The position numbers were made by a program, and so were the translations under genes. Of a DNA stretch of 55,324 nt, positions 10,448 to 21,406 are shown in pieces. Numbering within the stretch: position 1 is the first letter of the stretch; each line of letters starts with the position of its first letter. The stretch comes from Albugo candida. Taxonomy: Eukaryota; Oomycota; Peronosporomycetes; Albuginales; Albuginaceae. The stretch lies in the NCBI GenBank assembly GCA_905220665.1, contig CAJNAR010000052.1, positions 1 to 55,324 on the forward strand. Direction: 5' to 3'. The notes under the pieces were generated by a model. That model ran no database searches. It was not told where the DNA came from and saw nothing but the letters and a program-made list of their open reading frames with translations.

Positions 10448-11758
10448 CAGTACCCTACCAAAAAGATTATCGTTTCTTTAAATCATATTTTTTAGATCCA
10501 ACCAAGCGCACTTCAACCACATTTACATAATCATCTTCAGCTCAATGCCTCTTAAGCTTTCAATACTTGTTCTAAATGCATATGAAGAAGTGTTTTCCCA
10601 AAAAACAGTTGATATAGATAAAAGTTTGGGCATTTTACTAATATTGGAGTATGGGTTACGCTACCAACGAATTGATCCACCGTATAAAGAAAAAACTCCC
10701 GGAATTCTGCCTTGGAGGGTGTCGACTAATCTTTGCAACCATCTTGAATTTGATACTCCAATTCTTCTTCATATTTTGCCACGGGAAGCTTCTGTATCTG
10801 ATCTTTGAGTGTCGCTCACACATGTTCGATTGGGTTCCGATCTGGGGAATTTGGTGGCCAATTCAGCTTTGTAATGCCTCTTTCATCCCTCCATTTCTTG
10901 GTTGCATTGCTTCGATGGATAGGAGCTCCATCTTTCATCAACAGTGGACCATTGAGCTCAGCCCAAAATTTACCCAGTTCAATTTCATAGACTGGTTCAA
11001 CAAAGTCAAGTGCTATCCACCGATTCCGACCCATGCGAATCAATCAACTCTTCTTTTTTCCTTGAAAGGCACCCCAGACCATCACTGCATAGCGCCCTGA
11101 TTTAATAGAGGGTGCTAGTGAGTCTAGATTGTACCTCTCATAAGCTGTTCTCCAGACAAGGGGCTTGCCGAAATTCTTGCCGATTTCAAAGTTGGCTTCA
11201 TCTGTCCAGCAGACCAAATTCCAGAACTCTATAGTTGCATTTTTGTGTTTCCATGCAAGCTCCAGTCTACAGGCAACATGCTTTGCACTCAAAAATGGCT
11301 TCTTGGGCACTACGCGAGAAACTAATACAGCTCCATGAAGTCGCCTTCTTGTTGTTGACGGGCTGACTTGGACAGTAATTTTGCTGGTGATGTCTCGAAG
11401 TGTTGCCCGCCAATCTTCCTTGACTTTGCGGCCCAAGTGCCTAACGTCCCTTTCATCAAGAGTTTTAGGTCAACTTGGCTTTTTTGGAAATAACACTGGA
11501 TTCATTGCGGTAGTGCTTCACAATGCGCTGTACTTGTCGTCAAATGATTTTAAAATGAGCTGCAATTCAAGGGGTTTTCTGACCGGCCTACTTCGTTCCG
11601 ACCAGACGCCTTCTATCCTCAATAGATAAAATTTTCAGTTTCCAGATTTTGAGCGTCCATAGATTCACTTTCGGGAAGTGGGACAAGTGTGCGGGAAGCG
11701 AGCGCGTCGTCAATTAAAATTTCAGATATAAAAGACGGCAACCTTTTGGAAGGTACTG
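10448..11758 (-). mobile_element. Tc1/mariner element 1 (DD34E), 1.3 kb
   Basis: Terminal inverted repeats are visible: the left end CAGTACCCTACCAAAAAG at 10448 pairs with the right end CTTTTGGAAGGTACTG ending at 11758. TA dinucleotides sit outside both ends (10446-10447 and 11759-11760), as expected for the TA target duplication of this superfamily. The interior encodes a Tc1-like transposase on the minus strand, interrupted by a stop. Confidence 0.85.
10816..11600 (-). pseudogene. Tc1-like transposase, nonsense-interrupted
   Basis: A 130-codon frame (11436-11044) and a 75-codon frame (11043-10816) are in the same phase and are separated by one TGA at 11044-11046. Together they form a DDE domain: WTDEANFEI (first Asp), VMVWGAF, MKDGAPIH (second Asp), and WPPNSPDRNPIEH (Glu), with exactly 34 residues between the second Asp and the Glu. 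TTRRRLHG in the N-terminal part is the end of the helix-turn-helix region. Further N-terminal sequence up to about 11600 is readable only in shifted frames. Catalytic residues are intact, but the stop and upstream breaks make it inactive. Confidence 0.85.
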
Positions 11759-11765
11759 TACTGCC

Positions 11766-12822
11766 CAGTACCCTCCGGAAAAGATTGTCCGCCCCCAAAT
11801 TTTTACCGCTTTATGGAACAAAGACTTTGACTTCCGAAGCAAGGTACACAAACCTGATGAGTAATCTGTCCATGAAATCTGGTACGAAACTTTTACAACA
11901 TACAAAGCTGCAATCCTGCAGAAAGATTTTTCTGAATGATGATTTTATGATGAAAATAATCTACATAGAAAAAATACAGGCACCAGCGAGTAGAACCCCC
12001 TTTTGCTTCAATTACTGCTTTGATCCTCTCTGGAATGGCAAGATGCTGTACCTGTAGCCACTCTGGATCAATAAAAGACCATGTCTGTTCAAGGTTGGAG
12101 CCATCGTTCTTCGCTGTTTTTGTCTTTGGGGAGCTTTTGAATTGCTGCTTTCATCTTTGCCCATACATTCTCAATGGTATTGATATCAAGAGAGTTTGCA
12201 GGCCATTCTAGCTTCCCAACGCTGCGCTCGTCACGCCATTTTTCGGGAGCTTTTGCGCGATGGATAGGCGCACCATCTTCCATGAGTATGGCACTTCCAG
12301 CATTGATAAGGCCTTCCCAGAAGCCAGCTAACTCCCCGTCGTACACTTGCGCGACAAAGTCAGCTGCTGTGCGACGATTTGATGCCATACGCACAAGCTG
12401 GCTTTTCTTGCTATCCTGAAAGGCACCCCAGACCATCACTGAAGAATGCCCTGACTTGTAAGAAGGCACCAGACAGTCTGATTGGTACCTCTCATTGGTA
12501 GATCTCCAGACCAGAGGTCGGCGAAAACTCTTCTCAATTTTAAAGATGGCCTCACCAGTCGAGAAGATCATTTCCAGAACTCCAAGGTGGAATGCTGGTA
12601 TCTTCTTGCAAATTCTAGCCTCTTAGCGGTGTGTGGCTTGTTTGGTACCAGCTTGCCTCATTCCAACAATGCGCAAACGTTCCTCGGAGGTTAAATTATC
12701 TTTTGTGCAATTTCAGCCATATGTTAAAGCTTTTGGGGACACGGTAGTGGTTTTTCAAGCGCAAGCTTGCGGTTATGAGTCGAAAATTAAGAAAAGCGGA
12801 CAATCTTTTCCGGAGTGTACTG
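11766..12822 (-). mobile_element. Tc1/mariner element 2, internally shortened, abutting element 1
   Basis: A perfect 20-bp inverted repeat, CTCCGGAAAAGATTGTCCGC, lies at 11773-11792 with its reverse complement at 12796-12815; outward it continues as CAGTAC at 11766 and GTACTG at 12822. The terminal sequence resembles that of element 1, so the two are related families. TA follows the right end, but the left side shows CC. At about 1.06 kb it is roughly 250 bp shorter than element 1, and its transposase lacks the N-terminal DNA-binding part. Confidence 0.85.
12089..12571 (-). pseudogene. Tc1-like transposase fragment with mutated catalytic Asp
   Basis: A 160-codon frame covers most of the DDE domain: FKIEKSF, VMVWGAFQ, MEDGAPIH and WPANSLDINTIENVW, again with 34 residues between the second Asp and the Glu. 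Where element 1 has WTDEANFEI, this copy has FSTGEAIFKI, so the first catalytic Asp is replaced by Gly. SPDLNPIE-type residues have also drifted to SLDINTIE. No start codon and no helix-turn-helix region are seen. It is a dead copy, distinct in sequence from its neighbour. Confidence 0.85.
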
Positions 12823-15589
12823 TACAATACATCGGTCATCGTTACGCCGGTCTGTTTGTTATGAGAAGTAAGTTTAATGAATTGAAAGGATGGTCAACAA
12901 AACGCACGTCTTCTCTATCTTTGTTCCACTTGGTAAAATTAAGTGTAAAAACCATCCTGACATATGTCCAGTGAGAATGAAAGGAAATGTATCTGCTAGC
13001 CATCATTATTTGGGATAGCGATCTCAAGATGAAGGATTGATCTTGACCTTGAGCTCGATGCTGCATGAATATTCCAGCTCAACTGACGCAATAATCCGTG
13101 CAAAATGTCGCTGAATTCATCGAACAATTTGCGCTGCTTTGATGTGAAAACGGCGTAAGAGTTTCGATTGAGATTGATCGGTCCTGGCTTCTTCACTAGA
13201 ACACTTGTATGGCCAAGGTTCGGAATGTCTTGGATGTTTCCGTGACAATAAAACTTCAAAATCCTCGCAACTCACTCTCCCGATGTCACGCAAGACGGAC
13301 GGAGCCGCAGTAGAAGATTGAGATGCTCATTGAGAGTTCCGGCTGCGAAGATGTTCAACTCACTCCCAGCACCATGTGCGTTTATACATCAATCGCAAAA
13401 AGGCCGATTTCGACTTGAATTGTTTCCGAATAAAATAAGAGTCAAGTTTGTCAGTCGGCAAATGAGATGAGGTTGCAAAGGTAATGGTCGTCAGGATGAA
13501 GTAAATCGATGCAAAGGACGTCAAAAACTCCCGGAATGCTTACTCTATTTTACGCGCACGCTAAAATCTGTGCTCATTTTCGTTACAAAGATTGTGTATG
13601 GATGCTTCATTCCGAATTGCTTTTAAACTGTAAGGAGTTTGCTGACAAGGTATCTTCTAATCTGGTTTTCCATAAATAATCAGTGATTGGGTAGATATCG
13701 GCCGTAATGGCCGAAGAATACTTTTGGAAGCAATGAAACGGAAGCGTGAGATTCAAGGGAGCAAGAAAGATAACATCAAGTAGCAGAAGACATCTGAAAG
13801 TTCAAACAGCCCGCTAGATTGATTGACATTATAATATCGGAGAAGTAGCAAACTCATACATCTTATTTTTAAGTGATTTAAATCGCTTTCGATAGCAGTA
13901 CCAACAGAAATGATAGCTGCTTTACGGGTCTAGTGAATTCAGCTGCGCAAAACATTTCGCGGCTCGTCTTTGTCGATTATAGTCCCTTTACGTAGTACCT
14001 ATAACAAATATGAATAGCAACTACTCGCTGCACTACTTGCATTTCCATATCCACTTGTCGTATGAGCTAAAGAAGACCACGACGATGGGATGCACTATAA
14101 CGGGGAAAATACATCAAAAGCCAATTGTATATCTTGTACAAATTTTCTTGTGCGTCTTTTAATGTATACTGTTTGGATGGTGAACGATATGAAGGGCTGT
14201 CAGTCATTTGCTTTGACCTCTTTTATCGAAAAATATGTTAACGAAGTCACACGAATGAAATCGTGCCTTCTTCGCATTGATATGTTTTCACTGGACCCTT
14301 CACTTATTATTTATTCAATGTTCCCGTATCCGTTCATTTCTCTCTTGTTGAATATAATATAGGAAGTATCAGATCACTAAAGCAGAATCCTTTTTAAATA
14401 TCACCTTGAAATCGAGTTGACGATACGAATTTCATACTTCAAAAATAGCGATGGTAGATCTAGTTTTATACTGATCTCACATCAATCATGAATTCTTATT
14501 ATATAGCTTGACAGAAATCTAGAAGTCACCACCTGTAACATTCTCTTCTCAACGTACATGATGGCTTATTCAACAGGAGGATACCGCATACTCATACCAT
14601 ATTCGGTTCTATTTCCAAGCTGATACCATCTACTCGTTTCTCTACAAGTCGAATAGCATCCTCTCATAAATGCTTTCATTTTAGAGCATTGTAAATGAGC
14701 TTGAGCTTGAAATACAGCTATACTCAGTGAATTATCGACAAACTTCACCACTTAAGGAATTCGCAGTCATAATGTAGATGATGATGTAAGACTACCCAGC
14801 TACTACATCTTAGCAGTGTTGTCTAAAAACGCTGTATAATATCGGTTCTTACTTCTAATTCGGCTGAGCGCTTGTGTGTCAGTTTCTTAAGATCATTGAG
14901 TGTACTATATTGAATTAGACTGCACACTATGCTGTCAAAAAAATTTCAATAGGGTATACAATGTTCACTAAACCCATTCAGAAATCTGATATCGACTGAG
15001 AATAAGCTACATGGATTATTTTCCATGTAACTTGATGGTCTATTGGACAGATGAGATGTAGAGCATTATCCCGGGTACTTATCTCACTTCATTCAAATGC
15101 ACAGCTAGCGCATTGGTGTATGGGATACGCTCTAGTAACCACAGTTCGCAAACTTATTTGCATCATCTTTCCTGGTCACTTGAATAATGTATGCCCGATT
15201 TGTAAGCGCATTCAGTTTCAGCTTACCTGACCAAGTTGGATAATCAAGACTGGGTGCAGCGCTTTCCTTTGAGTCAGCATACGAGCAAGATTAAATACAA
15301 ATTTCCTTTTCCAAAAAAGGCTTGAACTCTGTATCTCATGAATTTATACTTACCAAGTCATATGAACATAAAAATGATTGGTAAGCATGTTGGGAGCCTC
15401 ACAATTCGATAATGCCCACTGCGCTTTAGTTTTGGATGGGTAGAGTGTATTAGAGTGATATCGGGAGATGATGACTTTTATCGAGACTAACTTTTAGATA
15501 GCTGATGTGAAATTGTACTATTCCGTGCTGGCTGTCTACTACAAAAGTGCCAACCACGTCCACTACAAGCGACGAACATTGAACAAAAT
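12823..15589. other. Gene-poor stretch, nothing recognised
   Basis: About 2.8 kb of AT-rich sequence. The longest frames are at 12996-13259 (minus, 87 codons) and 14090-14362 (plus, 90 codons); neither shows a recognisable domain, splice-supported continuation or signal peptide. No RNA gene, tandem repeat or transposon end is seen. Confidence 0.5.
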
Positions 15590-17412
15590 GACAAATATAC
15601 ATCGAGAAAACGTTTCGTAAAAATACTTCTGAGAGATGATAATATGTCTTCTCGTTGATATTCCTGTACTACAGTAGCCTCATACACCTTAATACGAGAC
15701 GGTGTCCAGCTTGTAAATGCTGTGAAGTTGTAAAATTGTAAGAATGGTCCAAAAATACCTTGTTTGCAAATTAATGTCCGCCACATTAGGCTGAAAATAG
15801 CCATCCAACTAGGACTAGGATCCGAGTTGCACTTGCATTTCCACTTGCCTGTTTCGTACCCGCAGCAACGATCTTCGACGACTTCGACTCCTGAAAATCG
15901 ACCGGATGATCCTTGCGTTGTGAGTTGATCCAACACCTTTGCAAGTCGAATGTGTTCGTCTTGGTCGTAACACTGTCTTCGATGAGTACAAACATGCGCA
16001 CTAAACGTGGTGCAGATCACGGAAAGTGCTGGAATTGTCGGAGTTGCTGATCACTGATCGAACAAGCGATGAATCATATCTGTCCAGACGAAGTGCAGTG
16101 TCAACGCTTGCAATGTAAGCCATTCATCCGATATAATTTGTTGATATTCTTTCCAATCCGACCGTAGTGCTGGTCAGATTGCACATGCAATTTGCGACCA
16201 ACGGGGTCGGTAGGAGAAGAACTGATTTCAAGTAGGGGGTAACTCCCTCCATAATTGTGCTGTGTGATCGCACTCTAGAAAGAGATGTTGATCGGATTCC
16301 ACAGCCCCACACGAAGGCTGCGTGCACAATATAATGTCGGGCTGAACATCCTTTAAGAACCAGAAACGAGATCGAACTGGCAACATTCGAAAGGCTAGAC
16401 GAAACTGTAAATCTTCGAAAATTGGTAATACACGTTTCCGAAGATGCCGTGATGTAGCCATAAATGTTCCAACTCGTTCCGAATCCAGTGCGTCCAATCT
16501 CTCCCGCGATGGTCAATGTGTCCACATCGGATGACTCTTGATTAGTTCGGGAGGTTTCCAGACGATCCGTGAGAGTTGAGATCGTCGAGCAGATGGGATA
16601 TAATTCTCCCTCTCCTTGCTTTGTACTCCCATAAAAAACGATCTGCGACTTGTGTTTGGTTGGATCCAAGTCATGCGACCAATCGTCGAGTGCACTGCAG
16701 TATTTGAGTGACTTCATTGTAAAGTCGACTTAGCAACTCTCTTCAGCCACATCCGATGTGTTCAGCTCTTCGTCGTTGTAATAGTTGGCGACGAAATCTT
16801 CTTTCGATGGCCATGTGTCGCTTTCTCGAAAAAAGTCTTGCAGACTGCGAATCTCGAAAATCATAGCGAACGATTTTCAGAAATATTCGATGTGGTTCGT
16901 CCACCATGCCAAGATTGTACCAAACGTTTTGCGTACTCGGATGGCGAGTAGCAGCTGCATAGTGTAATTCTTGGTCGTAGTAAAACCACATTGGTTGTGC
17001 CATGTAGTATTGACGGCGTTGGAGAACTGTCAAATCTGCAATTGTAATGCTTCAATCCGTCTGATACCACATTTTGAATTTGTGTTTCCACCACGCAGAT
17101 GTGCTCTCCCATTGAACCATTTTCCCATGTCTATGTAGTGCGATAGTAAATATATCCATCGGCTCGTGTGATCCAATGGAAGGTTGAATAAGCTGTAATA
17201 ATTCCGTCGAAGCAGTTGTCCAATTCGCAGGAATAATTGTCGGCATATCGGATGCGAACTGCTGAAGGAATTGAATTCGTTGTAGCTTTAGTCACCCACC
17301 GAAAAAAAGAACTTGTAGTCCACCATCTTGTCGCCGAAGATTTAAAAAATTTTGCTGAGTACGTGGACGTGTTTCGAATGTTTTTTGTATCAACAGGGCA
17401 GTAATAGCTCAT
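15590..17412 (-). mobile_element. LINE copy B, 5'-truncated, degraded
   Basis: Nucleotide and protein similarity to the LINE at 51813-55324 runs from about 15590 to 17412. It covers only the region after the reverse transcriptase fingers and palm, through the C-terminal zinc knuckle to the start of the 3' tail. The 5' truncation at about 17412 is typical of incomplete reverse transcription. The terminal tail seen in the other copy at 51813-51880 is absent here. Confidence 0.8.
15600..17412 (-). pseudogene. LINE ORF2 C-terminal region, multiply frameshifted
   Basis: Segments in three frames (17412-17131, 17112-16743, 16717-16124 with an overlapping frame 16497-16228, and 16020-15787) correspond in order to the single C-terminal region of LINE copy C. 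A zf-RVT-type knuckle is readable in 16497-16228: CTQPSCG, then ESDQHLFLECDHTAQLW. NVWYNLGMVDEPHR and RHLRKRVLPIFEDLQF are shared nearly unchanged with copy C. The many frame changes show that it is dead. Confidence 0.8.
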
Positions 17413-18534
17413 TTATCCTAAAAACGCTCCAATCTAGCATCCAATCCTATATAGACTCATTCCATTAGATCAAGTCCTTATTCCTTACCTAGTATCCTTG
17501 CTGCATGCGTGCAAAACTTATCCATCTGATCCAGCTGGCAACGTGATCTAGTTAGTTACTATCGATATCATATTGACCCATCGTTTCCTGGCAGAAAACG
17601 TGTACTATCGTCCTGTGAAGAACTTCTTCCATTTTCCATGATTCCAACACGAAGCATCAAATTCGATGTGATGCGTTGATTGACAGTATAGTATAGCTTG
17701 TATGCAGCCAAATGGACATCCGGTTTGGGTTGTAGGACAGGTGATAATGTCACTGAATGAATTCGCTGGAAGTCATGATTGGTCTTCTTCTGATCTATTC
17801 TAATACGCTTTCATGCCAACTATATGTGTGCAAGTGATATTGAACCATCCTTTACGGAAAGTGCTATAGCCATACGTTCAACGGAAAGCAGCGCAGGCAG
17901 TTAGTAAATTCAAAATTCAATCCAAAGCTAAACATGAGTGTGAGACTGATCAGAGTGCAATCAGACCAGTCGAATAGTAAATGCTCGACGCAAGTCATAT
18001 TACACACCGAGTCTTATGCGATGTACATTCTGTTACGAGGTATAATTCGTATTTCTTCTTGTTGATCGCATACCCCTCTTTGAACTGAGAATACAAGAGT
18101 ATTAAGATCATCTAAGATGCAAAGCACAACATCTTGCACGTGATGTCTTAATTGAGATGAATGCGTGGCGTAGTGATCTACGTAAGTATTTTCTCATTGC
18201 ACGTGATAGAGGTATGTTTACGTGAGAAGGGTTATAGCTTGACAATTACTGAGACACATCTAATTGTCATACATTTATGACGACGGCAATGAGAAAGTTA
18301 TGTAAAGGGGACTTCTGTGAGAATGTGGCGGTATTTTAGTATGGTAACACACCTACAGTAGAAATGAAGGAACAATGTCACTTGGAGATCGAAGTAATAG
18401 ATGTAAATGCGAAGTATTTATCAGTTTGATTCTTGCTATGTTCAGATGAGAGACAATTGGAAATAAGCAAAAAGACGTATTGAGATTCTATTGATGGACA
18501 ATGCGCTCCGATGTTAACATCTGTGATGCTCCAA
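17413..18534. other. Intergenic, nothing recognised
   Basis: About 1.1 kb between the LINE remnant and the first CCG gene. Only frames of about 60 codons are present (for example 17568-17753, minus) and none is recognisable. The part next to 18535 would hold the 3' untranslated region of the CCG gene. Confidence 0.5.
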
Positions 18535-20337
18535 TCAATATATGGTGTGACCACCACCGGTCTTCCTTTGGCGCTTGTTGTTTCCTTCTGTAGCTTCAGC
18601 ATCGGAGCGGGTCCGTTTGCCCGTTATCTTGTCCTTGCCAATACCAAAAGCACGATCTACATCTCGCAATAGTGTCTGCCGAAGATTGTAATTATATGGA
18701 ATCTGCGGTCCGGCTTTCATCTTGTTGGTGCAAGTCAGACAACCTTTTGGAAATTTATTCCTATACTCCACCATCCATACGTATTGATTCGTCACAGATA
18801 GGACGACAACGTTTCTCTTTCGTGTGAGGCATTTGAAGCAGCCAAACATTTCACTTCCGTTATCCGTTTTGTCCGTCCATTTGTAAAAAGTCACTATTGC
18901 TCCGATAGCGCTGGTCTCGCTACGACCGCTGAAGGATGTACTCGCCAACTCTTCCTTCGAACGCAGATTGAAACCTCCGTTGATTTTTGAGCGATTTGAT
19001 TCATAAAGGCATATTGTATCCGGCATTAAGTCGATTTCTGTGCATTTGTAATTCCGAGAAAGACTGGATCTCGTCAATTGGTGACCTTGCGGATTTTCCA
19101 AAAATGACACTAAGAATGCGATTGACGAAAGTTTATATGTTGAACTCTTGGGGAAGTATTTTTGGCACGAGAATTCGTTGTGTTCAAAATGTTGGATCAG
19201 GAAACACCCACCATGGCCATTCGACACATGATTACCCTTTGGTGCAAGTTCATTGCGTTCCAATACTGTAAAAGTGTCATGCGTAGGTTTTAAAGTGTCC
19301 ACATGAACGGCCTCCAACATGCATCCGTCATCGTAATCAACTAAACCACATTCGGCGATGCAATTGATCAATTTGGGATGGAAACGTTGGGCGAATACAT
19401 AAACCAAAAACTTCCCATTCCCATGTGTTCCAAATCGTTTGACACTGTCGACTACCACCATCCCCCGAGATCGTTCTCGCAGGCAAGTCCAGCAAGACCG
19501 TCGATCCGAATATAAGCGCGCTGTTGAAATGCAGATTGCTCTTGACAAAATACCACCAAGACCCATCATAAGCAGTTTATCATCTTTCTCGAAATACCTC
19601 GTCTGCAACGTATAATCATCACCAGGCCAATACACGTGAGGAAGCATTGCGGGCTTATTTTGCTTGTATTTTTTGGCTTTTATTTTGTGGCGAAAAATCA
19701 TGCAAAGGGAATCTTTGAGAACAATGGTTTCTCCTCTGCACATGAGAAAATCGTAGCACGACTTGACGAAGTTGACAGCATCCGATGTGTATATCACATA
19801 AAGCTGAGTCATTCTTTCAGTGAAAATACCATATTTCTCCATGCTGCCGGTATCGCTTTTCATTTTAAAACATGCTTCACATAAGGGGGAATGATTCTTA
19901 TTGGGCCTATAAAGGCACAGCGCTTTCGATCTTTTCCCACTTGGCGGAATAGAATTCCCCGCTTTTGACTGAGAAACGACCGGATTTGATGGTAGATGCA
20001 GCTCATTCATTAGCGCGAATTGTGATTTCTCCCACTCAGTGCTTGGCAAAACAAATAAGTGAGGAATGAAGTATCCGCAGGTGTGCTTACTAGAGCAAAG
20101 TATCAGATTAGTTTCGATATAATCTATCAATCCCAATACCAAGTAGCTTGTGCCTTGATATGCATCTTCTCCTTCGTATTCTTCGACTTGAAGTGCCCCC
20201 GTTTCTTCCAAAAGGCATCGCTGACAGTCTACAAATATGCTTGTCGGCGCGATGAGTACCATTGATCCAAATTGAGCAGCGTTGCATGTGAAAACGCAGT
20301 AGAGCACGGCAACACCAGGGAACCAACTCATTCTCAT
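18535..20337 (-). CDS. Secreted CCG-type cysteine-module protein, effector candidate with NLS-like tail
   Basis: A single 600-codon exon. The first ATG in frame is at 20337; the open frame upstream has no ATG. Residues 1-22 form a clear signal peptide (hydrophobic core FPGVAVLYCVF, cleavage near CNAA). CQRCLLEETG at 38-47 fits C-x2-C-x5-G, the CCG motif I recall for Albugo effectors. More CxxC pairs lie at 153/156, 282/285, 500/503 and 533/536, most followed after a variable gap by a hydrophobic strand. The C terminus carries KR at 574-575 and KRQRK at 588-592, a bipartite nuclear-localisation pattern. It is clearly related to the gene at 41344 (shared MEKY, CWxCL, I.FL.S, MP.x.C and LRQ positions), which lacks the basic tail. 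Host-directed secretion and nuclear action are inferred; no enzyme motif is seen. Confidence 0.85.
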   Translation of the reverse strand: MRMSWFPGVAVLYCVFTCNAAQFGSMVLIAPTSIFVDCQRCLLEETGALQVEEYEGEDAYQGTSYLVLGLIDYIETNLILCSSKHTCGYFIPHLFVLPSTEWEKSQFALMNELHLPSNPVVSQSKAGNSIPPSGKRSKALCLYRPNKNHSPLCEACFKMKSDTGSMEKYGIFTERMTQLYVIYTSDAVNFVKSCYDFLMCRGETIVLKDSLCMIFRHKIKAKKYKQNKPAMLPHVYWPGDDYTLQTRYFEKDDKLLMMGLGGILSRAICISTARLYSDRRSCWTCLRERSRGMVVVDSVKRFGTHGNGKFLVYVFAQRFHPKLINCIAECGLVDYDDGCMLEAVHVDTLKPTHDTFTVLERNELAPKGNHVSNGHGGCFLIQHFEHNEFSCQKYFPKSSTYKLSSIAFLVSFLENPQGHQLTRSSLSRNYKCTEIDLMPDTICLYESNRSKINGGFNLRSKEELASTSFSGRSETSAIGAIVTFYKWTDKTDNGSEMFGCFKCLTRKRNVVVLSVTNQYVWMVEYRNKFPKGCLTCTNKMKAGPQIPYNYNLRQTLLRDVDRAFGIGKDKITGKRTRSDAEATEGNNKRQRKTGGGHTIY

Positions 20338-20437
20338 CGTAGAGATGGAGAATAAACAAAGTGACGTCAAATGGCAGGAAGTTGTGTGTATGACCGCATA
20401 ACCTCGTATACCAAATAGTGCATTCTGTAAAGCTCAT

Positions 20438-21406
20438 ACAAAAACTTCGGCTTTCATACTTTAGAAGCTGATAAATATGGTCAACGTTGATGACATTATC
20501 GTAATTTATAGAATTTATATTCGAAGCTCACAAAGTCGTAGCAGGAAGAATAGAAAAGTTGTTATCAAAGGTGTATTAAGATGTATATCGTTTTGTTGGG
20601 TCTTCTCTCCTCTAAATAACCCTATGCCCTAATCACCGTGGGAAGGGGTATCGATGATAGACATTCTATATCTGGTCTGGGATTGGGTTACTGATAACTG
20701 ATACCGCGAGTGCATTCCGTCGGTTTTGTTGGCTAAAAAGGATGGATAGGGTGCGATGCATTGTGTGTATTTGATTGTATTTGTGGTGAAGACTACACTG
20801 AAAAGCATTCGGCTGATTGCCACTTTCGAAGAGTACGGAGCAGAACAAACTTGAGTCGCTGCATCCCTCATGCTTGTAATGTTTGGTTCTAGATCGGGGT
20901 GCGTCATAAGGTATAATGCAGCACGATTTGCATTTGTGGTCGTAGACAGTTGTCGTATTTTTCCATTTGTGCATCTACTCTCCAATGAATGAAACTCAAT
21001 ATTGCTATACTGTACACATGAAACCACATTTATCACTTAATTGTAAAACACTAAACAGAAATTACAACAATGGTCTGAAATCGTTGCTATAAAGATCTTT
21101 GGGGAAATAAGTCTGTCACGAACGCGATAAAAGGCAAGGGATTGTGATGCTCGTCACATCATAGATCACCATTCATATTTACGTATCGGAGCCTTTCAAT
21201 ACGAATTTATTGAATCTTGTTACTGGATTAAGAGACATATTTGTCATATGATCAGCAGATTGGCGGTGCGCACGAAACAGAGTCAAATTACAAAAGAAAT
21301 GAAATGACGCACAGCAAAAGTATTCGATGTCATTGAGTTTTTCAGATTGTAGCTGTTGCTCGTGACATGATCGATGGCCAAAATACGCTTTGACAGCCAA
21401 TTCACA
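20438..21406. other. Intergenic, no convincing gene
   Basis: Contains overlapping minus-strand frames at 20629-21036 (135 codons, no ATG at its start) and 20666-20974 (102 codons), plus 21179-21400. None shows a domain, and two long overlapping frames on the same strand argue against either. Probably upstream region of the CCG gene and 3' flank of the PX gene. Confidence 0.4.

Noticed and set aside
14090..14362. A 90-codon gene with a hydrophobic end
   Set aside because: AT-rich chance frame with no signal peptide, domain or splice evidence.
20629..21036. A 135-codon minus-strand gene
   Set aside because: No ATG at its start, another long frame overlaps it on the same strand, and no domain or splice signals support it.
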